Origin: Leptofilum sp050292445 | GTDB lineage: Bacteria; Chloroflexota; Anaerolineae; Promineifilales; Promineifilaceae | Direction: 5' to 3' | Assembly: GCA_050292445.1 (NCBI GenBank) | Contig: JBNKLQ010000103.1 | Coordinates: 1-19,032, forward strand | DNA length: 19,032 nt | In this document: piece after piece, positions 1 through 7,856 of the stretch | How positions within the stretch are numbered: the first letter of the stretch is position 1 | Layout: each line of letters opens with the position of its first letter | Position numbers and translations under genes: made by a program | The notes under the pieces: model-generated | Database searches by the model: none | What the model was told of the DNA's origin: nothing | What the model saw: only the letters and a program-made list of their open reading frames with translations

Positions 1-977
1 CTGAAGGACGCCATTTGGGGTTGGGATTAGTGGCTTACGTGGAAGGTACCGGCATTGGCCCGTATGAGGGCGCGCGGGTGCAGGTCACCAGCAGTGGCCG
101 TGTCAGCGTAGCCACCGGCATCGGCACGCAGGGGCAGGGGCACTTCACCAGCTTCGCTCAAATTGTAGCCGATCAGGTGGGGGTGGATGTGTCTGAGGTA
201 GATTTGGTCACAGGTGACACCGACCAGTTTCACTGGGGCGCTGGCACGTTTGCCAGCCGGGGGGCGGTCGTCGCCGGCAATGCAATCAACGAAGCCGCCA
301 GCGACGTACGCCAGAAAATCCTCAAGCTGGCCAGTGAACTGCTGGAAGTGGCCGAAGAAGATTTAGAACTGGGCGGCGGTGAAGTGCGCGTCAAGGGCGT
401 GCCGGATCGATCCATTCCGCTAGGGCAGTTGGCCCAGCAGGCCAACCCGATGCGCGGTGCGGTCAAGCCGGGCACGGAGCCGGGCCTGGAAGCGACCAAC
501 TATTTTGGCCCGGAGTACGGCGCTACCGCCAGCGGCGTCCACGCCATGATTGTAGAGGTGGATCCTGACACGCTAGACGTGCAAATTTTACGCTACGTGG
601 TGGTCCATGACTGCGGCGAAGTGATCAATCCGCTCATTTTGGATGGCCAGATTCAGGGCGGCGTGGCCCAGGGCATCGGCAACGCTTTTTATGAGCAAAT
701 TATCTACAACGAGGAAGGGCAGATTTTGACCGGCTCGTTCATGGATTATCTGCTTCCCACGGCGCTCGACGTACCCAACGTGGAAATCGGCCACGAGGTC
801 ACGCCCTCGCCGCTGAACCCGTTGGGGATCAAAGGTGCAGGCGAAGCCGGTGCCATTCCCACAGCCCCGCTTTTTGCCCAAGCTGTGGAAGACGCGCTTA
901 ATAATGAGCTGGAAATCTGTGAAATCCCCCTAAGTCCTAGCAAACTATGGACTTTGACACAACAAAATGAATCTTAA
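1..977 (+). CDS. Xanthine dehydrogenase/CO dehydrogenase-family molybdopterin-binding subunit, C-terminal part
   Basis: This is a partial gene: the frame is open from the first full codon at position 3 and no convincing start lies inside the window. It is the last ~325 residues of the large, molybdenum-cofactor-binding subunit of a molybdenum hydroxylase. Family landmarks are visible: GIGPYEGARV, then TQGQGHFTSFAQ (the QGH-type cofactor contact loop), GTFASRGAVVAGNAI, DCGEVINPLILDGQIQGGVAQG, and near the end IKGAGEAGAI. In this family the Glu of the last motif is the catalytic base next to molybdenum. Such subunits work with FAD- and 2Fe-2S-binding partners, which would lie upstream. The AYxCSxR active-site loop that separates form I CO dehydrogenases from relatives is not in the window, so the substrate (CO, purine, aldehyde or other) cannot be named. 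It converges with the kinase gene at 1226-3133. Confidence 0.92.
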   Translation, partial: EGRHLGLGLVAYVEGTGIGPYEGARVQVTSSGRVSVATGIGTQGQGHFTSFAQIVADQVGVDVSEVDLVTGDTDQFHWGAGTFASRGAVVAGNAINEAASDVRQKILKLASELLEVAEEDLELGGGEVRVKGVPDRSIPLGQLAQQANPMRGAVKPGTEPGLEATNYFGPEYGATASGVHAMIVEVDPDTLDVQILRYVVVHDCGEVINPLILDGQIQGGVAQGIGNAFYEQIIYNEEGQILTGSFMDYLLPTALDVPNVEIGHEVTPSPLNPLGIKGAGEAGAIPTAPLFAQAVEDALNNELEICEIPLSPSKLWTLTQQNES

Positions 978-1225
978 ACATTATCGTCTCTGATTATATG
1001 CTACGGCCGCTCCACTTGCAGCCATGTCGTCAGGCCCACCACCCAATGATCAGGTAGAGAATGATTAGTAATGGGCTGTGGAACAAATTATAGGTGGTAA
1101 TCACCCATGGGTTTTCAAAAAACCAGACCCGAAAAAGCATCCCGGTCATTGAACCTCACTCCGCTGGATCATCCCTAGAATGGGCGGTTTTTCTTTGGCC
1201 AGTGTTCCGCGTCCACGACAGCCCA

Positions 1226-3133
1226 CTAACTCAACAGCTCGCTTACCTGGGTCAAAAGGCTCTCCATCTTAAATGGCTTTTTCAAGAAACGGGTAGCCGC
1301 CGCTTGCCTCATATCTTCCGTTTCATCATAACCGGACATCAGCAAAACAGGCATGTCGGGATGCGTGTAACGGATCGCTTGTAAAACCTCATTGCCGGCC
1401 ATAATGGGCAAGGTCATATCCAGTAAGATCAGATTGATTCTATCGTCATACTGCCGGAACAGTGTCAGGCCGACGTTCCCGTCTTCGGCTTGCAAGACAC
1501 TGTATCCATTTAACTCCAGAATCTCGGCAATGGCGCAGCGAACGATTTCTTCATCATCAATGTAGAGAATTTGACCAACTTTGGCGTGTGATTTTAGCGT
1601 AATGGCTTTTTCATCCGGGATACGAACCTCGCTAACCGGCAGCAAGACATAGAATGTTGTTCCCTGACCTACCTGGCTGGAAACGTGCATAGCACCGCGA
1701 TGATTACGAATAATTCCCTGAACGGCAGCCAACCCCAGGCCGCGCCCGCTAACTTTGGTTGTGAAGAAAGGATCGAAAATGCGGGCCAACGTTTCCGCAT
1801 CCATTCCCTGTCCCCAGTCTTGAATCCGTAAACAAATATATTTCCCCGGATGCACTTGCTGGTTGGCTTCCTCCCAAAACCCCGATGGCTCAATCACGAC
1901 AAGCTGCGTCTCAATTTCCACCGGCCCGTCTTGACCCTGATACGCTTCGGTAGCGTTGATGATGAGATTCATAACTACTTGTTGGATTTGCCCGGTGTCG
2001 GCTTCAATGAAGGGCAAATCAGCTTCCAGGTTCAGCTTCAAGGCAATGTTTTTGGGCAGCATAGCCTCCAGGAAGTCTCGATTTTCGGTGATAAGCTTGT
2101 TAAAGTCGAAGCAAACGATTTGATCCTGCCCCTCACCTGAATAGGCCAACAAATGCCGGGTGAGAGTGGTGCCTCGTTCGGCGATCTGGATGATGCGTTG
2201 GATATTTTCTCGGGCGGGTTGATCGGGCAGGAATTTGAACAGAGCAGCTTCGCTTTCAGCCATCAGGGCGACCAGCAGGTTGTTGAGATCGTGAGCGATC
2301 CCGCTGGCAAACACACCTAGACTTTCTAGTTTTTGGGTTCTTTGCAAGGCCGCTTCGGCGCGTTTGCGTTCGGTAGCGTCGCGTAATATGGCTGTGAAAT
2401 ATTTTTGACCATCCAGATTAACCTGTGAGATGGCTACTTCGAGAGGAAATTCCCGGCCGGAGGTGTGACGACCGTATACCACCGTCTGTTGCTGCATAGA
2501 CCGTATCGTGACACCCATTTCCCCATAGTGTTGGACGTAGCGCGTATGCCGGGCTTGAAACCGCTCCGGCAGCAGGTAATCCAGATTCTTGCCGATTAAT
2601 TCACTAACCGGGTAACCAAACAGCGCCTCAACTGCCGGGTTAACAAAACATATCCGGTGCTGGTCGTCTATGGTGATGATGCCGTCAGTGGCCGTTGCCA
2701 TAATGGCCCGGAACCATGTTTCGTTTTCCTGTAAGGCAGTTTCGATAGGCTGTTTGGCTGCCTGGGCAAAACCGGCGGCCAATTCATTAAGTATGCTCTG
2801 TAAGCGTGGCTGCCAGGCGTCGATTTGCTCTCGACTCAGGTGAATGGTTAATTGATGAGCCAATACCTGCTGCGTGGCGTTCCAAACGGCCGGTTGGGCG
2901 CTACATTGGTGGGCAATATCGCGCCCTAATGATTGGATCGCTGCAACGTCGAGTGGGGATGTGGTGATAAGGGAAAGTAGTTGTTGGGTGAGAGTGTGTA
3001 ATTGGGGGAGGGTAACGGCCGTATCTGTTTCAACAAGAAGAGGCTCAAGTGCCTGAAACCAAGCCTCAGCAATCGCTAAACTATACTTCTCGGCATATTT
3101 CTTAGGGGGTGAAAAATTTTTTGGTGATGTCAT
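1226..3133 (-). CDS. PAS-domain hybrid histidine kinase with C-terminal receiver
   Basis: A 635-residue cytoplasmic hybrid kinase with no membrane segment. Residues 1-130 are helical and Gln/Leu-rich; the pattern recalls RsbR-type N-terminal domains, but I cannot assign it firmly. A PAS domain follows (about 136-255: FRAIMATATDGIITID, NPAVEALFGYPVSELIG). The dimerisation/phosphoacceptor region contains GIAHDLNNLL with His281. The ATPase domain shows the N box (NLIINATEA, Asn393), DWGQGMD (439-445) and GRGLGLAAV (463-471). A receiver domain ends the protein, with acidic pocket Asp526/Asp527, phosphoacceptor Asp572, Ser600 and Lys619. It should sense a signal through PAS, autophosphorylate and pass phosphate to its own receiver. 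The ATG start is preceded by a close GGAG. It is divergent from the kinase at 3263, so the two probably share a control region. It contains one ACGGCCGT (3015), read as Thr-Ala-Val. Confidence 0.93.
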   Translation of the reverse strand: MTSPKNFSPPKKYAEKYSLAIAEAWFQALEPLLVETDTAVTLPQLHTLTQQLLSLITTSPLDVAAIQSLGRDIAHQCSAQPAVWNATQQVLAHQLTIHLSREQIDAWQPRLQSILNELAAGFAQAAKQPIETALQENETWFRAIMATATDGIITIDDQHRICFVNPAVEALFGYPVSELIGKNLDYLLPERFQARHTRYVQHYGEMGVTIRSMQQQTVVYGRHTSGREFPLEVAISQVNLDGQKYFTAILRDATERKRAEAALQRTQKLESLGVFASGIAHDLNNLLVALMAESEAALFKFLPDQPARENIQRIIQIAERGTTLTRHLLAYSGEGQDQIVCFDFNKLITENRDFLEAMLPKNIALKLNLEADLPFIEADTGQIQQVVMNLIINATEAYQGQDGPVEIETQLVVIEPSGFWEEANQQVHPGKYICLRIQDWGQGMDAETLARIFDPFFTTKVSGRGLGLAAVQGIIRNHRGAMHVSSQVGQGTTFYVLLPVSEVRIPDEKAITLKSHAKVGQILYIDDEEIVRCAIAEILELNGYSVLQAEDGNVGLTLFRQYDDRINLILLDMTLPIMAGNEVLQAIRYTHPDMPVLLMSGYDETEDMRQAAATRFLKKPFKMESLLTQVSELLS

Positions 3134-3177
3134 GGCTCCATTACTATCAATACTATACCAAGAGAACAGCCATAATC

Positions 3178-3191
3178 ATAACGCATGTTAT
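3178..3191. promoter_or_regulatory. Short inverted repeat in the divergent intergenic region
   Basis: ATAAC-GCAT-GTTAT, with 5-bp perfect arms and a 4-nt spacer, lies near the middle of the 129-bp AT-rich gap between two divergent kinase genes. Its position fits an operator or part of a divergent promoter. The arms are short and no partner copy was seen, so this is a weak call. Confidence 0.25.
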
Positions 3192-3237
3192 AACCATATA
3201 GTACCATAATCAAGAAAATTCTGCCCTTTCTCCCTTG

Positions 3238-3257
3238 TCGAATACATCAATATTCGA
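3238..3257. promoter_or_regulatory. 7-bp inverted repeat just upstream of the receiver-GAF-kinase start
   Basis: TCGAATA, a 6-nt spacer (CATCAA), then TATTCGA: perfect 7-bp arms ending 5 nt before the ATG at 3263. No normal Shine-Dalgarno sequence is visible upstream of that ATG, and the hairpin occupies the place where one would be. It could be a protein-binding operator or an RNA stem controlling ribosome access. The choice is inference. Confidence 0.4.
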
Positions 3258-3262
3258 TTATT

Positions 3263-4903
3263 ATGATTCATATGGACAAACAGACCGAAAAAGCCGGAAC
3301 CATCTTAATCATCGACGATGATACAGACATGACAGCACTCATTCATCAAATTTTTACCGCTCACAATTACCAAACAATCATTGCTAATGCTCCTGGTGAA
3401 GTGCTTGAATTGTTAGATGGAACCCAAAAAACAGAACAATCCATTGATCTGATCCTGCTTGATTTGATGATGCCCCAGGTCAATGGCGTAGAAGTCTTCA
3501 AATGGCTGCAGGCTCATCCCAAAACGGCTGACGCCCCGGTCATCATTCTTTCCGCCATGGATGCTATCGATTTGCGCATAGAATTGTATAAAATGGGAGC
3601 AGATGACTACCTGGTCAAGCCTTGCAATGCCGATGATCTGCTATCGCGGGCTGCCATTCATATCAGATTAAGCCAATTGGAGAAGATTCAACAACAGGCT
3701 GACACTCGTACCGAACAGCTTTACCGCCTCTCTCAAGTCATTAGCTCATCCCTGGACATGCACCAGGTCCTGACTATTGCCATGGATAAGATTCGCGATT
3801 TGCTTCATGTAGAACTGGGTTCCATCATTCTGCGCGACGAAAAAACAGGCAAACTTTCTTTTGCCAGCACCCTTAAACATGATCCATCTCTAGAAGAAAT
3901 ACATTTACAAATTGGTGAAGGTATCGTTGGGCAAGTCATCCAGACTGGAAAACCACTCCTTATCAATGATGCTCAAACCTACCCTACATTTTCCCCTTCT
4001 ATTGATCAATTAACCGGTGAATTTAGCCGCTCTATTCTTTGCGTTCCCCTGATTGCACACGGTCGAGTGATCGGCGCTATCGAACTCATAAACAAAAAAG
4101 ATGGTTTGTTTAATAACCTTGACTTAACATTGGTCAGGTCTGCGGCTGCAGCCATTGCTGTGGCCCTTGACAATGCCCGTCTTTACCTCAAGCAGGCAGA
4201 ACTGATTCGTGAGCTTCAGCAATCGCAGGAGCAGCTGGTGCAAAATGAAAGGCTGTCGGCCATGGGCCGGTTGGCGGAGTCACTAGCCCATGAAATTAAC
4301 AACCCTTTGCAAGCTGTGCACAGTTGTCTACAACTGGCAACCCAATTTGATCTGAGTAAGGAAAAACAAACGGAGTATTTGGGGATGGCCGGCGAAGAAG
4401 TCGAACGGCTTATCGACATTGTGACCCGTATTCTCGATTTTTCACGCCCCTCAGGCGGCGTATTTGAAATGGCTAATATCAATGCAATTATTGGGCAGGT
4501 GATGCGTCTGGCTGAAAAACATATGATTCACCAAAAACTATCTGTGCAGCAAAACCTGGCTGCTGACATTCCGCTGCTGCGCGTGATCTCGAATCAGATT
4601 GCCCAGGTGTTTTTGGCCATTATCCTCAACGCGTTTGATGCGATGAGTGAAGCCAGTACACTCATTATTACCACCCGTACCAAGGGTGATTGGGTTGAGG
4701 TTAGCTTCCGGGATAATGGCATTGGCGTTTCAGCCGAGGCACTGGGCCGGGTTTTTGAACCGTTTTACTCAACCAAAAGGGATCGAACAGGATTGGGGTT
4801 AACAATTGGGTACAGTATTGTCGAGCAGCATGGCGGAAAAATTTATGTTGAAAGTGAGGAAGGTATGGGCAGTACGTTTACAGTATGTTTGCCCCGTCCT
4901 TAA
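3263..4903 (+). CDS. Receiver-GAF-histidine kinase
   Basis: A 546-residue soluble kinase with an unusual order, the receiver coming first. The receiver spans about 13-135, with pocket residues Asp18/Asp19, phosphoacceptor Asp67 in LILLDLMMP, Ser97 and Lys119. A GAF domain covers about 155-308. A helical linker (ELQQSQEQLVQNERLSAMG) leads to the H box LAHEINNPLQ with His343. The ATPase domain has the N box ILNAFDA (Asn456), DNGIGV (484-489), FEPFYSTK and TGLGLTIGYSIV. The family takes phosphate in at the receiver, senses a small ligand or redox state at GAF, and phosphorylates a separate regulator. The obvious partner is the gene starting 20 nt downstream. ATG at 3263 is used; ATG at 3272 is possible. 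It contains no ACGGCCGT and looks more AT-rich than its neighbours. Confidence 0.93.
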   Translation: MIHMDKQTEKAGTILIIDDDTDMTALIHQIFTAHNYQTIIANAPGEVLELLDGTQKTEQSIDLILLDLMMPQVNGVEVFKWLQAHPKTADAPVIILSAMDAIDLRIELYKMGADDYLVKPCNADDLLSRAAIHIRLSQLEKIQQQADTRTEQLYRLSQVISSSLDMHQVLTIAMDKIRDLLHVELGSIILRDEKTGKLSFASTLKHDPSLEEIHLQIGEGIVGQVIQTGKPLLINDAQTYPTFSPSIDQLTGEFSRSILCVPLIAHGRVIGAIELINKKDGLFNNLDLTLVRSAAAAIAVALDNARLYLKQAELIRELQQSQEQLVQNERLSAMGRLAESLAHEINNPLQAVHSCLQLATQFDLSKEKQTEYLGMAGEEVERLIDIVTRILDFSRPSGGVFEMANINAIIGQVMRLAEKHMIHQKLSVQQNLAADIPLLRVISNQIAQVFLAIILNAFDAMSEASTLIITTRTKGDWVEVSFRDNGIGVSAEALGRVFEPFYSTKRDRTGLGLTIGYSIVEQHGGKIYVESEEGMGSTFTVCLPRP

Positions 4904-4923
4904 GTATTGGAAAATAGAATTTT

Positions 4924-5733
4924 ATGTTTAGTAAAAAATCGGATTCTGCTAAAATCCTTGTTGTTGACGATGAAAAGACAACCCGCATGGCGCTATGTGA
5001 AGCCTTGAATCAGGTTGGCTATCAAGCCAGCCACGCGGCTTCCGGCCATGAAGCGTTGAGCGTATTAGCTGTCACGCCTTATGACGTGGTGATTTTAGAT
5101 TTGCAAATGCCGGGCATGAGCGGTGTACAGGTATTACAGGAAGTGGAGCAGACAGCTCCAGATACGGCGTTTGTAGTTTTTACGGCTCATGCCTCTACCG
5201 ATACGGCAATTGCCGCTTTGCGCTCCGGGGCGGTTGATTATTTACGCAAACCCGTTTCACTGGAAACGCTGTTTGCTGTTGTGGAAAGGGCGCTCAAGAA
5301 GCAGCAGCAGCAAAAGCGACAGAAGGAAGCTGTGAAACTTCTGCGACAGGCAATGCAAACGCTTCAGCCGCCGGTAGGCGAAGGTGGGGGGAATGGGGAA
5401 ACGGCCGTTCTCCACACCGCTGGCATCGCCATTGATGAACAAACCCAATCCGTCCACTATCAAGGCAAGCCCCTGCAATTAACGCCCATTGAGTTCAAAC
5501 TGCTGCACCACCTGGTACAACAACCCGACACCGTATTCAGTTATGCTGAGTTAGCGCATGTGTCTCATGGCATGGATATAGAAGAATTTGATGCCCGTGC
5601 TCTCTTACGCACCCACCTTTACCGACTCAAGCAAAAATTAGGTGGCAAAGCCCACGGTCCTTTGCAGAGTGTGCGCGGCCGTGGGGTTGTTTTGACCAGC
5701 AGCCCGCCTGAAGCCGAGCAAACAACTCGCTAA
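4924..5733 (+). CDS. OmpR/PhoB-type response regulator
   Basis: A 269-residue two-domain transcription factor. The receiver (about 10-125) has the pocket Asp15/Asp16, phosphoacceptor Asp59 in VVILDLQMP, Thr87 and Lys109. A charged Lys/Gln linker (124-150) follows. The C-terminal winged helix (about 160-258) is marked by LQLTPIEFKLLHHLVQQP and the recognition-helix region LLRTHLYRLKQKLG, ending in VRGRGVVL. It should be phosphorylated by the kinase immediately upstream (20-nt gap, same strand) and bind promoter DNA. Its TAA stop overlaps the TAG stop of the convergent globin gene in the four bases 5730-5733. One ACGGCCGT (5401) lies in the linker and reads as Thr-Ala-Val. Confidence 0.94.
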   Translation: MFSKKSDSAKILVVDDEKTTRMALCEALNQVGYQASHAASGHEALSVLAVTPYDVVILDLQMPGMSGVQVLQEVEQTAPDTAFVVFTAHASTDTAIAALRSGAVDYLRKPVSLETLFAVVERALKKQQQQKRQKEAVKLLRQAMQTLQPPVGEGGGNGETAVLHTAGIAIDEQTQSVHYQGKPLQLTPIEFKLLHHLVQQPDTVFSYAELAHVSHGMDIEEFDARALLRTHLYRLKQKLGGKAHGPLQSVRGRGVVLTSSPPEAEQTTR

Positions 5734-6296
5734 CGGGCAGCCTGCCGCATTTCAGCCACCATTTCTTCTACTTCCAGGTTTACCATGCGATCAATGAGTG
5801 TCCGGCTCTGGCCGCTCATCCGCTCCATCGCCTGCACATAGCTTTGGAAATACCCTTCGGCAATGAGGCCAGCGATAATGTCGGTGATGCGCTTAAAAGC
5901 GCCAAATACGTTTTCGGCCTGCTCTGCTTCGAAGGTTTCCAGGCATTTGGCACGGAACAACTGCTGTACCCGGCTCATCATGCCCATCATAAAGGGATTG
6001 GTGATGCCGCGTGGAATATGGATCAAACCCACAAACCATTGCCAGCGCCAGAAGTTAGCGTCAATGTTGCCCTCGGTCACAATTTGATACCAGTTGCGCA
6101 GCGTATCTTCCCTGGCGGGGCGTTCGCCTTCACGAAAGACGGCCGCTGTTGTTTTGTGCCCATACAGCGTGTCATAAAACACCTGGGTTACTTCTTCATT
6201 CCAAACGGCCGTTTGCTCAGTTACGTCGCGCAGGGTTTGCGGATCCTGGTCAGTAAAGCCGGTCAGTGTGATTAAATCATTCAGGATGTTTTCCAT
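5730..6296 (-). CDS. Single-domain sensor globin (protoglobin family), second copy
   Basis: A 188-residue protein made almost wholly of one globin-coupled-sensor/protoglobin fold, with no output domain attached. Supporting marks are TQVFYDTLYG (helix-B aromatic pair Phe40-Tyr41, usual in the distal pocket) and WFVGLIHIPRGITNPFMMGMM, in which His93 fits the proximal heme ligand before a Gly-Ile turn. The family binds heme and senses or handles O2, CO or NO. It is the last gene of the leftward operon, 159 nt after the other globin, and that gap carries its own inverted repeat and REP-like element. The ATG at 6296 has a good AAGGA upstream. It diverges from its neighbour in the heme-proximal region, so the two may differ in ligand or partner. 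Heme binding is inferred. Confidence 0.82.
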   Translation of the reverse strand: MENILNDLITLTGFTDQDPQTLRDVTEQTAVWNEEVTQVFYDTLYGHKTTAAVFREGERPAREDTLRNWYQIVTEGNIDANFWRWQWFVGLIHIPRGITNPFMMGMMSRVQQLFRAKCLETFEAEQAENVFGAFKRITDIIAGLIAEGYFQSYVQAMERMSGQSRTLIDRMVNLEVEEMVAEMRQAAR

Positions 6297-6322
6297 TTGG
6301 TACCTTGTCCTTTATTTACAGC

Positions 6323-6450
6323 AGAGTTGTTCCTTTATAAAATTTTACGCTTGGTATTCGCGTAGGCGGGAATCCACTCCTCTAGTGAAAATGGATGCCG
6401 ACCTTCACAGGCATGACAATCATGCGTAGTTGTTAAATGGGAACAACTCT
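6323..6450. repeat. 11-bp perfect inverted repeat bracketing a REP-like element
   Basis: AGAGTTGTTCC at 6323-6333 and its exact reverse complement GGAACAACTCT at 6440-6450 enclose 106 bp. They sit between the two globin genes, and the enclosed DNA contains the decayed REP-like element at 6354-6417. In the operon transcript this could fold as one long stem with an inner hairpin. It could also be the remains of a small non-autonomous insertion. No target duplication was recognised. Confidence 0.55.
6354..6417. repeat. Degenerate REP-like double-hairpin element, copy 1
   Basis: This stretch aligns with the better-kept element at 17579-17645. Fourteen bases are identical (GCGGGAATCCACTC, 6366-6379 versus 17594-17607), followed by ATGGAT and a matching end GCATGAC/GTATGAC. 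The hairpin arms are partly eroded here. Elements of this look are widespread in bacterial intergenic DNA. Confidence 0.6.
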
Positions 6451-6455
6451 AACTC

Positions 6456-7004
6456 TCAATCGCCAGCAGATGCGATCATGGATTCAAACAGCGTTTTGCT
6501 AAAGCCAGTCGTTTCTAGGAACATATCCATGCGCTGGTCATCATAGGATTGGAGCATGATGTTCAGGTCCAAATCCATGATGCGATCCAGCGCCAGGAAA
6601 CGATCCATCTTGTCGGGCGCGCTGCCGTAATCGGCTTCGATCATGGGCATGATTTGGCCTCTGCAAAAAGACATAGCGCCCACAACCCAGCGCGGATCGA
6701 GGCCAACTTCTACGTGTCGTTTGCCGATGACGTAGCGCCGAGTCTGGTAACTTTCGTCATAGGTTCCGGTGGCCAGGCTGAGCAGCCAGGCGCGTAGATG
6801 CTGGCCTAATATCTGGCGCCGACCCTCTTTGGCGTCGAGCAGTAATTGTAGGTGTTCGTGTTGGTCCAGGTTAATATAAAAAGCAGCTACGAGGGCGTCG
6901 GCATGTTTTTCCAACATCGGTTTCATGTCGGCCAGTAAGGCGATGCTTTCATCGGTTAAGCCGCCCAGGCGGCGCATTTCGGCAATGTCAAAATTCTTAG
7001 TCAT
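6456..7004 (-). CDS. Single-domain sensor globin (protoglobin family), first copy
   Basis: A 182-residue protein matching the globin domain of globin-coupled sensors over its whole length. It begins with the pattern MRRLGGLTDESIALL, continues with ALVAAFYINL (helix-B Phe42-Tyr43) and carries YVIGKRHVEVGLDPRWVVGAM, in which His97 is the expected proximal heme ligand and the VGLDPRWVVGA stretch is very typical. No methyl-acceptor, kinase or cyclase output domain follows, so the protein must signal through a partner or handle gas directly. The ATG at 7004 has GGAG at good spacing. It follows the PATAN-roadblock gene by 33 nt on the same strand, and that gap holds one ACGGCCGT (7030). Co-transcription with the GTPase and roadblock genes suggests oxygen or NO input to that switch, which is inference. 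Confidence 0.9.
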   Translation of the reverse strand: MTKNFDIAEMRRLGGLTDESIALLADMKPMLEKHADALVAAFYINLDQHEHLQLLLDAKEGRRQILGQHLRAWLLSLATGTYDESYQTRRYVIGKRHVEVGLDPRWVVGAMSFCRGQIMPMIEADYGSAPDKMDRFLALDRIMDLDLNIMLQSYDDQRMDMFLETTGFSKTLFESMIASAGD

Positions 7005-7037
7005 TTGGTTTCTCCGTAATTGTGTGGGAACGGCCGT

Positions 7038-7856
7038 TTACAGGATGCCTTGAATAGCGGAAACAACTTCACTACATTCAAGAAAGGCCATACCAAGATT
7101 GACTCCGGTGGGTGTCAAGGCTACAAGGGAAGCTTTGTCTCCGGTGCGAATGGCGATGACGTTGCCTTGTTCCGCCTGGATTAAGGTGCGGGTCACATTA
7201 CCCTGGTTGAGCTGCTGCGCTGAACGTGAAGCGAGGCTGATCAAACCGGCGGAAACGGCCGCTACCCGGTTGCCGTCAATCGGCCCACTGAGGGCGCTGG
7301 CCAGCAGCAACCCGTCATTATCAACAACAGCCGCGCCAATGATCTCAGTCGAACTTTGAATAGCGTCATTGAGAATAGATTGTAATTGTTCACTTTTACT
7401 TGCCATGTTGTCGTGCTCCTGTTGGGCCATCAATTCCTGGATGATGGCCGAATCTGATTGGGATAAATTAGATAGAAGATCGTCCAGACTTTCTTCTTGA
7501 GGCGATTCCTCGGCAACGAGTTGTTCTTCATCCAATTGCCGCAGCCCTTCCATCAATAAATAGCTCCAGCTCTGCTCAATGGTATGCGCCGGAGGCGGGA
7601 CCTGTTTTTCGACACTGAATTCACCACTATGCCAATTCAGTAGTTCATAAATGACCTCCTCACCGGTTTGAACGGCCGTATCCGGGGCATTGGCCGGGGA
7701 TAGGCTGGCGTGACAAAGATTGCTGTTGTCCATATAAAGTCGGCCAACCATGCCCTCCGTGTGTGTCAGCTGCAAAACCGCCTGACCGCCTTCCTGGATC
7801 ATAAGCTGAACCAGGGTTGGTAAACTAATCGTGTGCAAATCGCCCTTGATGGCCAT
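7038..7856 (-). CDS. PATAN (DUF4388)-roadblock/LC7 protein
   Basis: A 272-residue two-domain protein. Residues 1-110 match the PATAN/DUF4388 pattern: MAIKGDLHTISLPTLVQLM at the start, then AVLQLTH, GRLYMDNSNLCHA, GEEVIYELLNWHSGEFSVE. Such domains are adaptor modules common in two-component and GTPase networks. An acidic linker (about 110-150, rich in Glu, Asp and Ser) leads to a roadblock/LC7 domain (about 155-272): ILNDAIQSSTEIIGAAVVDNDGLLLAS, VAAVSAGLISLASR, LVALTPTGVNLGMAF. Roadblock proteins of the MglB type dimerise and act on Ras-like GTPases. The start codon overlaps the upstream stop by one base (TAATG), which implies translational coupling, and GGAG lies 8 nt upstream within the preceding gene. 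Confidence 0.9.
   Translation of the reverse strand: MAIKGDLHTISLPTLVQLMIQEGGQAVLQLTHTEGMVGRLYMDNSNLCHASLSPANAPDTAVQTGEEVIYELLNWHSGEFSVEKQVPPPAHTIEQSWSYLLMEGLRQLDEEQLVAEESPQEESLDDLLSNLSQSDSAIIQELMAQQEHDNMASKSEQLQSILNDAIQSSTEIIGAAVVDNDGLLLASALSGPIDGNRVAAVSAGLISLASRSAQQLNQGNVTRTLIQAEQGNVIAIRTGDKASLVALTPTGVNLGMAFLECSEVVSAIQGIL

Noticed and set aside
1..977. Naming the left-edge gene as CO dehydrogenase CoxL
   Set aside because: The substrate-defining active-site loop is outside the window; only the superfamily can be supported.
1161..1195. Terminator between the left-edge gene and the hybrid kinase
   Set aside because: Only 4-bp CCGC/GCGG arms with a long loop precede the T run; too weak to call.
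1094..1384. 96-residue plus-strand frame overlapping the 3' end of the hybrid kinase
   Set aside because: Most of it is antisense to the receiver domain and the rest shows no family resemblance or ribosome site.
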